Source of the DNA: Acidobacteriota bacterium
Lineage (GTDB): Bacteria; Acidobacteriota; Vicinamibacteria; Vicinamibacterales; SCN-69-37
DNA: 34,278 nucleotides
Assembly (NCBI GenBank): GCA_021824055.1
Contig: JAKALV010000003.1
Span: forward strand, 1 to 34,278
Reading direction: 5' to 3'
The notes under the pieces were generated by a model. The model searched no databases. It was not told where the DNA came from and saw only the letters and a program-made list of their open reading frames with translations. The position numbers and the translations under genes were made by a program. Positions 15,839-21,456 of the stretch are shown piece by piece. The first letter of the stretch is position 1. Every line of letters begins with the position of its first letter.

Positions 15839-16864
15839 TTAGAGCACGCGGCTCACGGCCTGGGACAAGCTGTCCACGACCGAGATCGTCCGCGGATAGC
15901 GCATGCGGGTCGGGCCAATCACGCCGACCGTCGCGCTGCGCGCGCCATCCTGGAACGTGGAGGCCACAATGCTGAAGGGATGCATATCGGGATCGAGGTG
16001 CTCGGACCCGATGACGATCGTCAGGCCGTTGGTGCTCATGTAGCGCGTCAGCAGGTCGAGCAGGCGGTGCTTTTCTTCGATCATCCGGAACAGCGCCCGC
16101 AAGGTTTCGAGCGTCATCCGCTCGTCACGATCGGACAGGCCGTCGAGAAAGGCCGACGTGCCCTGAATGCTGACGGTCTGCGCCGGCGACACTTCGCTGA
16201 GGCCCGACTGCGCCAGTTGCAGTGCCCTGGAGAGCAGCACGTTGTAGAGCACGCGCTCTTCCTGCAGGTGCGCCGCGACCGCTTCGCGGGCTTCGTCGAT
16301 CGTCATGCCCGCAAATTCGCGGTTGATGTAGTTGGCGGCCTCCGCGAGACTCGCGGCGTCGTGCGCCTCGCCGGTCTCCACCATCTTGTGCGTGATGTGG
16401 CCGCCGGTCGATACGACGATCACGAGCACGCGTCTCGCGTCGAGATTCACGAAGTCGACGTGCCGCAACTGCGCGGACGGGCTGGCGGTCAGCGCAAATC
16501 CGATGTGATGGGACTGCCGGGAGAGCTCCTGCGATGCGTTGTCGAGGATGTCGCCAACGGTGCCGGCCTGGCGCAGCCGCGCTTCGACATCGGGGCCCGG
16601 CCGGGTACGCCGCCGGGCGGTCAGCAGGCCCTCGACATAGTGCCGGTAGCCCGAGTCGGTCGGAATCCGGCCGGCTGACGTGTGGGGCTGACGCAGCAGC
16701 CCGTATTCCTCGAGATGCGACAGGATATTGCGGACCGTGGCGGACGAGACGCCCAGGCCGCTGTTCTCCGCGAGCCACGCCGAGGAGATCGGTTCGCCCT
16801 GCTCGATGTACTCCGCCACGAGCCGGGCAAGGAGACGATGCTGACGATCGGTGAGGTCGGACAT
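15839..16864 (-). CDS. hrcA: Heat-inducible transcription repressor HrcA
   Basis: Repressor of class I heat-shock genes that binds the CIRCE operator. 341 aa. N-terminal winged helix: LTDRQHRLLARLVAEYIEQGEPISSAWLAENSGLGVSSATVRN (continuous in the protein from residue 4), followed by HTSAGRIPTDSGYRHYVE, the typical HrcA signature; the rest is the GAF-like and dimerization region. The ATG at 16864 begins on the last base of a CIRCE-like operator and has no Shine-Dalgarno sequence. First gene of hrcA-grpE-dnaJ-prmA, so it is presumably autoregulated. Confidence 0.96.
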   Translation of the reverse strand: MSDLTDRQHRLLARLVAEYIEQGEPISSAWLAENSGLGVSSATVRNILSHLEEYGLLRQPHTSAGRIPTDSGYRHYVEGLLTARRRTRPGPDVEARLRQAGTVGDILDNASQELSRQSHHIGFALTASPSAQLRHVDFVNLDARRVLVIVVSTGGHITHKMVETGEAHDAASLAEAANYINREFAGMTIDEAREAVAAHLQEERVLYNVLLSRALQLAQSGLSEVSPAQTVSIQGTSAFLDGLSDRDERMTLETLRALFRMIEEKHRLLDLLTRYMSTNGLTIVIGSEHLDPDMHPFSIVASTFQDGARSATVGVIGPTRMRYPRTISVVDSLSQAVSRVL

Positions 16865-16890
16865 TAGCAGTCGGGGTTAGAGACTGCTAA
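16864..16890 (-). promoter_or_regulatory. CIRCE operator (variant)
   Basis: TTAGCAGTC-N9-GACTGCTAA, a perfect 9-bp inverted repeat with a 9-bp spacer. The known consensus is TTAGCACTC-N9-GAGTGCTAA; each arm differs at one place (C to G and the matching G to C), so symmetry is kept. It lies directly before hrcA, and the A of the hrcA ATG is its final base. HrcA binding here would cover the transcription start and the start codon. Confidence 0.9.
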
Positions 16891-16891
16891 C

Positions 16892-16897
16892 AGTATA
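16892..16897 (-). promoter_or_regulatory. -10-like hexamer for hrcA operon
   Basis: TATACT on the reverse strand, one base upstream of CIRCE, predicts a transcript start near 16885, inside the operator. The place where a -35 box should be (about 16915-16920) lies inside the short-repeat array and shows no match to TTGACA. Confidence 0.45.
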
Positions 16898-16901
16898 ACG
16901 C

Positions 16902-16993
16902 ATCGGCAATCGGGGAATCTCCAATCGGTAATCTGGGATCGCCAATCGGGCAATTGCGGAATCGGCTGATCGGGGAATCGGGGAATCGGCGGT
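16902..16993. repeat. Short-repeat array, left arm of IVP-gene element
   Basis: About eleven degenerate 7-9-bp units of AATCGGGG type fill the gap between the hrcA promoter and the stop codon of the four-helix-bundle gene (which begins at 16994). The last units, GATCGGGG, AATCGGGG and AATCGGCGG, are the best kept. The units are the reverse complement of those at 17513-17652 on the other side of the gene. Confidence 0.8.
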
Positions 16994-17395
16994 TCAGCTG
17001 CGCCGAGTGCGGCGCTTGAGTTCTCGATCCGCCGCCTCCCGGCGGCGCGCGGTTGATAGGGCTGCCGTCAGGATTGCCGTGAGCTCGGTGGCCTCGGCGT
17101 AGAGTCCGGCGTGATTGTCAGTGGCGTCCGACGGCACGGCCGCCGATTGCTCCAGGTACTTCAACCAGGCTTGGCTCTCATCGATTTCTTCCACGGCCAG
17201 GCCCAGCTTCGAGGTGAATTCGGCATGCGACCGGGCTCGCCCGGCTGACCGGTGATTGGCCATCGCCGATGACGCCGCGCGACTGAGTTGGCTGGCTGTG
17301 TCCCGCGTCGCGGGGTCCCTGAACAGCGGCCGGCAGAAGATGGCCACTGAAGCTGCGTAGTCGGCGAGGCGATCGCGAAGTTCCTGCGGAGTCAC
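16994..17395 (-). CDS. Four-helix-bundle protein, 23S rRNA intervening-sequence (S23/IVP) family
   Basis: Helical protein of 133 aa. It matches the pattern of the small four-helix-bundle proteins found in 23S rRNA intervening sequences and as free-standing genes: MTPQELRDRL opening, FRDPATRDTASQLSRAASSAMANHR, then RARSHAEFTSKLGLAVEEIDESQAWLKYLE, the most conserved block, and a last helix with AEATELTAILTAAL. The related Avd protein of diversity-generating retroelements has the same fold, but no reverse transcriptase is present here. Start is GTG at 17395 by family match; no clear ribosome-binding site. The gene is enclosed by inverted arrays of 7-8-bp repeats. The function of free-standing members is not established; nucleic-acid binding is plausible. 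Confidence 0.85.
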   Translation of the reverse strand: MTPQELRDRLADYAASVAIFCRPLFRDPATRDTASQLSRAASSAMANHRSAGRARSHAEFTSKLGLAVEEIDESQAWLKYLEQSAAVPSDATDNHAGLYAEATELTAILTAALSTARRREAADRELKRRTRRS

Positions 17396-17436
17396 GCCCA
17401 GGTTGTGTGCACGGCGCCTGCCACACCCGGTCGCCC

Positions 17437-17452
17437 GAATTCCCGGGAATTC
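17437..17452. promoter_or_regulatory. Perfect 16-bp palindrome upstream of IVP gene
   Basis: GAATTCCCGGGAATTC lies 42 bp upstream of the IVP-gene GTG, between the gene and the right array. Each half (GAATTCCC) resembles an array unit. It could be an operator bound by a dimer, or a recognition site for the element; neither is shown. Confidence 0.4.
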
Positions 17453-17512
17453 CGACGCCTCACGACCTCAGCGCGGCATTTATTGCACTCCTCAAGCCCG
17501 CGCCGGACGGCA

Positions 17513-17652
17513 AATTCTGCAATCCCCCAATTCCTCAATTCCTCAATTCCCCGATTCCCCGATTCCCCGATTCCCGATTCCCGATTCCCCGATTCCCGAT
17601 TCCCCAATTGGCAATCGAAGATTGCCGATTATCGATTCTCCGATTCATCGAT
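17513..17652. repeat. Short-repeat array, right arm of IVP-gene element
   Basis: About 18 units of 7 or 8 bp: AATTCCTC-type first, then a regular core of GATTCCCC/GATTCCC units (about 17548-17605), then decaying units (AATTGGC, AATCGAA, GATTGCC, GATTCTCC, GATTCATC). It runs into the stop codon of the penicillin-binding protein at 17645. Orientation is opposite to 16902-16993, so a transcript across the IVP gene could pair arm to arm. Confidence 0.85.
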
Positions 17653-19990
17653 GGAGAGGGCAGTATTCCCCCGGCTCGGTCCCGGCGAGGAACGCCTCCC
17701 GGATGGTCCGGATGCAGCCCGGCGTGGCGAGCTTGCCGGTGTCCTTGTCGATGTCCACGAACACGAGCCCATCCGGCACGGTGAACGCCTTGTTGCGGTG
17801 TCCGGCGGTGGCGCGCTTCATGAACGCCGTCCAGATCGGCAGCGCGGCCTGGGCGCCGGTGAGACCGATCGGGTTGTTGTTGTCGAAGCCGACCCACACG
17901 GCCGTCAGCAGGTCCGGCGTGAAACCGATGAACCAGGCGTCGCGCTGATCGTTGGTCGTACCGGTCTTGCCGGCCGCGTCGAGCGTGAAGCCCGCCGTGC
18001 GCGCCGCCGCGGCCGTGCCTTCATTGAGCACGCTGCGCATCATGTTCAAGACCAGGTAGGTCGTGTCCGGGCGCGCCACCTGGCGGGCGGGCTCGGGCTT
18101 GATCTTCTTATCCTGGCCGTTTTCGCTGATCCGCGTGATGGCGCGCAGCGGGCGCACGACGCCACCGTTGTCGAAGAGCGTGTAGGCCGACGCCATTTCG
18201 AGCGTCGAGGCTTCGAAGACCCCGAGCGCGATGGACGGATACGGTTTGGCCGGCGAGCCTTCGCCGACCTTGGTCCAGAGATTGGCCACGCGGTCGTAAC
18301 CGGCCTGCTCCGCGACCTTGATGGCGACGATGTTGCGCGAGTGGGCGAGCGCGAACCGCAGGGTGACGGGGCCGTCATATTCGTTCTGATAATTGGTCGG
18401 CGTGTAGGGCTTGCCCTGGTCATCGATCCACGTGGTCGGCTCGTCCACTTCAATCGTAGCCGGTGTCAGGTCGTGGCTGCCGGTCTCGGCCATCTTCTCG
18501 AACGCGGCCAGATACACGAAGGGCTTGAACGTGGAACCCGGCTGCCGGCGCGACGTCACCGCGCGGTTGTACTGCGACTGGTTGTAGCCACGGCCGCCGA
18601 TCATGGCGAGGATGTCGCCCGTCGTCGGGTCGGCGACCACCATCGCCGCCTGCGCGATGTCTTTGCGCTTGCGCGCGAGCAGTTGCTTGTCGACCTGCGC
18701 CAGCCCTTCGGCGAGGGCCTCCTGCGCGAGCCGCTGCAGGTGGACGTCGAGCGTGGTGTAGACGTCCACGGCCGCATCCTTCTTGAGCAGGCCCGCGTAG
18801 CCGTCGTCGACGAGCTGGCTGACGTAGTCGACGAAATACGGCGCCTCGTTCTCCATGGCGCGCGCCGAGATGCCGATCGGCTCGGCCTGGGCTTTCGCCT
18901 TCTCCGCCGGCGTGATGAACCCCGCGTCGGCCATTTCCTTCAGCACGACATTGCGCCGTTCGAGCGCGCGCTCCGGATTGCGGAACGGCGAGAGGCGCGA
19001 GGGCGACTGGATGACGCCCGCGATCGTCGCCGCCTGGGCGATCGAGATGTTGCGCAGGTCCACGCCGAAGAAGATCCGCGAGGCCTCGGCGACGCCGTGG
19101 ATCTCGAACGGGCCGCGCTGGCCGAGCACGACCTCGTTCAGATACAGCTCGAGAATCTGATCCTTGGTCAGCCGCCGCTCCATCACGACGGCGATGAACT
19201 GCTCGGAGAGCTTGCGCCTGAGCGTCTTGGCGGGCGTGAGGAAGGTGTTCTTGACGATCTGCTGCGTCAGCGTGCTGCCGCCGGCCAGATACGTCTTGTC
19301 CCCGCGGAGATTGCGCACCAGGGCGCCGATGGCACCGATCGGATCGATGCCGGGGTGTTCGTAAAAGCGCTTGTCCTCGATCGCCAGCACCGCCTGGATC
19401 ATCCGCTTCGGAATCATGGCGAGCGGCACGTACCGCCGGCGCTCGCCGGTGGCCAGCGCGGCCAGCATGGGCGACTCGAGCGTCAGGCGGGTGAGCGGCT
19501 TGCCCCCCGCGGGCACGATGCGCGTGACCACCGCGCCGGCGCCGCGCGAGAAATCGATCTTGACCAGTTCCGGCGTGGCGCCGGCCTCCGCCTTGGTCAT
19601 CATTTGCAGGCTGGTGGGCGTGGTCGCGAATTCTCCCGGCTGCTCGGCCTTCGGCCGCTCCGAATAGCCCACGTTATTCAGGCGCGACCGCAATTCGGCG
19701 ACCGTGAGCGTCTGCCCCGGATGAATCTCAAAGGCGCGACCGAAGATCCGGGGCATCGGACGGTCCTCGCCGCCGCCGAGCCGCTTGTCGATCATGTGCC
19801 CCACGCTGATCCAGTAGTAGGTCGTGACCGCAATGAGCAGCACCGTGCCGACGCCGACGGCCCACAGCACTCGTTGCATCCACGGGTGCTGACGCCAGGA
19901 GCCCTTGGCTCGCGAGACGGCCGCGGCGCGGGGACGTGCCGGCGGCGTCTTCTTCCGGTCACTGGGCGGGAGGGGCGGACGTGTGGCCAT
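17645..19990 (-). CDS. Class A penicillin-binding protein (PBP1B-like)
   Basis: Bifunctional murein synthase of 781 aa: glycosyltransferase plus transpeptidase, anchored in the inner membrane. Cytoplasmic Pro/Arg-rich tail, one membrane helix near 41-61, then a UB2H-like segment (FEIHPGQTLTVAELRSRLNNVGY) as in PBP1B. GT51 motifs: E205 in AIEDKRFYEHPG, GGSTLTQQ at 237-244, and RKLSEQF...ILELYLNEV. Transpeptidase: S486-x-x-K489 in PGSTFKP, SRN in AHSRNIVAIK, and KTG with K675. The ATG at 19990 was preferred over a TTG at 20005, which overlaps a TACACT box. Its last codons merge into the repeat array, so the C-terminus may have been trimmed or replaced. Confidence 0.93.
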   Translation of the reverse strand: MATRPPLPPSDRKKTPPARPRAAAVSRAKGSWRQHPWMQRVLWAVGVGTVLLIAVTTYYWISVGHMIDKRLGGGEDRPMPRIFGRAFEIHPGQTLTVAELRSRLNNVGYSERPKAEQPGEFATTPTSLQMMTKAEAGATPELVKIDFSRGAGAVVTRIVPAGGKPLTRLTLESPMLAALATGERRRYVPLAMIPKRMIQAVLAIEDKRFYEHPGIDPIGAIGALVRNLRGDKTYLAGGSTLTQQIVKNTFLTPAKTLRRKLSEQFIAVVMERRLTKDQILELYLNEVVLGQRGPFEIHGVAEASRIFFGVDLRNISIAQAATIAGVIQSPSRLSPFRNPERALERRNVVLKEMADAGFITPAEKAKAQAEPIGISARAMENEAPYFVDYVSQLVDDGYAGLLKKDAAVDVYTTLDVHLQRLAQEALAEGLAQVDKQLLARKRKDIAQAAMVVADPTTGDILAMIGGRGYNQSQYNRAVTSRRQPGSTFKPFVYLAAFEKMAETGSHDLTPATIEVDEPTTWIDDQGKPYTPTNYQNEYDGPVTLRFALAHSRNIVAIKVAEQAGYDRVANLWTKVGEGSPAKPYPSIALGVFEASTLEMASAYTLFDNGGVVRPLRAITRISENGQDKKIKPEPARQVARPDTTYLVLNMMRSVLNEGTAAAARTAGFTLDAAGKTGTTNDQRDAWFIGFTPDLLTAVWVGFDNNNPIGLTGAQAALPIWTAFMKRATAGHRNKAFTVPDGLVFVDIDKDTGKLATPGCIRTIREAFLAGTEPGEYCPLHR

Positions 19991-20004
19991 GTCGGCGAAG
20001 GTCA

Positions 20005-20010
20005 AGTGTA
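20005..20010 (-). promoter_or_regulatory. -10-like hexamer for the penicillin-binding protein
   Basis: TACACT on the reverse strand lies 14 nt before the ATG at 19990, which would give a leader of under 10 nt. No convincing -35 box. Confidence 0.3.
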
Positions 20011-20046
20011 CGCCGAGTGTCGCCCGGCACAGGCCGCCGGCGCGGC

Positions 20047-20075
20047 TTGACAGGGGATGAGGCCGGCACTACGGT
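20047..20075 (+). promoter_or_regulatory. Candidate promoter of ROK gene
   Basis: A perfect TTGACA (20047-20052), then 17 bp, then TACGGT (20070-20075), a weak -10. A start near 20082 would give an 8-nt leader to the ATG at 20090 and excludes the ATG at 20057. Confidence 0.4.
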
Positions 20076-20089
20076 CGTTTCGAACGCGT

Positions 20090-21262
20090 ATGGTCAGCTC
20101 CTCGACGCAACGATTTGATGGGCATGCCGGCACGGGGGCGATCAACGCGCGCCTCGTCCACCGCCAGCGTATTTTCGATGTGGTCCGCAGGTTCGGTCCC
20201 ATCTCACGCGCCGAACTCGCCAAACGGACGCGCCTCAGTCCGCCGACGGTATCGGCCGTGGTGGAGGATCTGGTCCGAGGCGTCCATCTGCTGCGGGAGG
20301 TTGGCGTCGGCGTGGCCCATCGGGGCCGGCCGCCGATGATGCTCTCGACCAATGCCGAATATGGATTCCTCGTCGGCGTGGACATCGGATCCCAAACGCT
20401 GCGCGTGGCACTGGCGGATCTCGAGGGCCGTGTGCTGGCCCGGCTCCGGGCGAAGACCGACGCCGAGTCGCGCGAAGGCGTGCTGCTCCAAATCGAGCGG
20501 TCGATTGAGCGGGTCTTCGCGGACGCGGATCGCGACCTCTCGAAGTTGTTTGCCGTGGGTGTTGGTGCCCCCGGCATGACCAACGTCAATGAAGGCCGCG
20601 TGATTGAGGCGGCGCACCTTCGCGGGTGGGTCGACGTGCCGCTGCGTGACCGTTTGCAGGGCCGGTTCAGCGCGCCCGTGCGCGTGGACAACGACGCGAA
20701 TATGGCGGCGCTCGGCGAGCGGTGGCAGGGCTCGGCCCGCGACATCGACGACTTCGTCTTCATCGCGATCGGCGCCGGCGTGGGCGCCGGCGTCGTCGTC
20801 GGCGGCCGGCTCCATCGGGGCCATCATTGGTATGCGGGAGAAGTCAGCCGCATGAACCTCGACTATCGCGACTGGCAGGTGGACTTCGGCCAGAGCGGAT
20901 ATCTGGAACAACGCGTCGGCGCCGGCGGACCGGGTGGCTGGAAGGCCGTCTTCGATGACGCGGCACGCGGCGACGCGGCCGCGACGGCGATGGTGGAGGA
21001 ACTGGCGATCTATCTGGGCACGGCCGTTGGCAACATCACCACCGTGCTCGACCCGGCGATGGTGGTTTTTGGCGGCGGCTTGAGCCATGCCGGCGCCTCG
21101 CTGATCGAACCGGTGCGCCGCGTTGTCGCGCGCATCGTGCCGAATGTCCCGGCGATCAAGATCTCGGCGCTTGGCGATGACGCCCAGTTGATGGGCGCCC
21201 TGTACTCCGCCCTGGAACTGGCCGAGGCCCGGCTGTTTGCCATCGCCGGGCAGGGCCCATAG
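20090..21262 (+). CDS. ROK-family transcriptional regulator
   Basis: Sugar-responsive repressor type: N-terminal winged helix (about 20-75, IFDVVRRFGPISRAELAKRTRLSPPTVSAVVEDL) joined to a ROK sugar-kinase-like domain (about 90-380). Seen: GVDIGSQTLRVAL phosphate loop, GVGAPGMTN, DNDANMAALGE with the catalytic-type Asp, and GAGVGAGVVVGGRL. The usual zinc site CxCGxxGCxE is absent: the three Cys positions are V264, F266 and Y271, and the His of GExGH is R254. 390 aa. It sits 194 bp upstream of a TonB-dependent receptor on the same strand and may control it (inference). The ligand is unknown. Confidence 0.85.
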   Translation: MVSSSTQRFDGHAGTGAINARLVHRQRIFDVVRRFGPISRAELAKRTRLSPPTVSAVVEDLVRGVHLLREVGVGVAHRGRPPMMLSTNAEYGFLVGVDIGSQTLRVALADLEGRVLARLRAKTDAESREGVLLQIERSIERVFADADRDLSKLFAVGVGAPGMTNVNEGRVIEAAHLRGWVDVPLRDRLQGRFSAPVRVDNDANMAALGERWQGSARDIDDFVFIAIGAGVGAGVVVGGRLHRGHHWYAGEVSRMNLDYRDWQVDFGQSGYLEQRVGAGGPGGWKAVFDDAARGDAAATAMVEELAIYLGTAVGNITTVLDPAMVVFGGGLSHAGASLIEPVRRVVARIVPNVPAIKISALGDDAQLMGALYSALELAEARLFAIAGQGP

Positions 21263-21270
21263 GGCGCTGG

Positions 21271-21296
21271 ACTTAATTAAGCTTGTTTATAAAATA
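21271..21296 (+). promoter_or_regulatory. AT-rich promoter region of TonB receptor
   Basis: A sharply AT-rich island in GC-rich DNA: a 10-bp palindrome CTTAATTAAG (21272-21281) and TATAAAAT (21288-21295), which contains two overlapping -10 candidates. No good -35 box. The palindrome could be an operator for the upstream ROK regulator. The transcript would have a leader of about 155 nt before the ATG at 21457. Confidence 0.45.
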
Positions 21297-21456
21297 GATT
21301 CCACGAGGACCCCGCTCCGGATGCAGAATGTCCCCAAGCGGTAATCCTGCTGCGTTTCTGAGCACCGGTTTTGGGCCCGGCCGGTGCCACCGCATACTGA
21401 GGCACCGGGTGGCGGATCGGCCGCGAACCCGCGTAGTGAGAGTCAAGGAGCATTGC

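Noticed and set aside
16994..17395. Diversity-generating retroelement (Avd-like protein)
   Set aside because: The fold is related to Avd, but there is no reverse transcriptase, template repeat or variable repeat in the window.
17392..17607. Reverse-strand 71-aa frame with GNRESG repeats
   Set aside because: It is simply the translation of the GATTCCC array.
17513..17652. CRISPR array
   Set aside because: Units are 7-8 bp with no spacers, and no cas genes are present.
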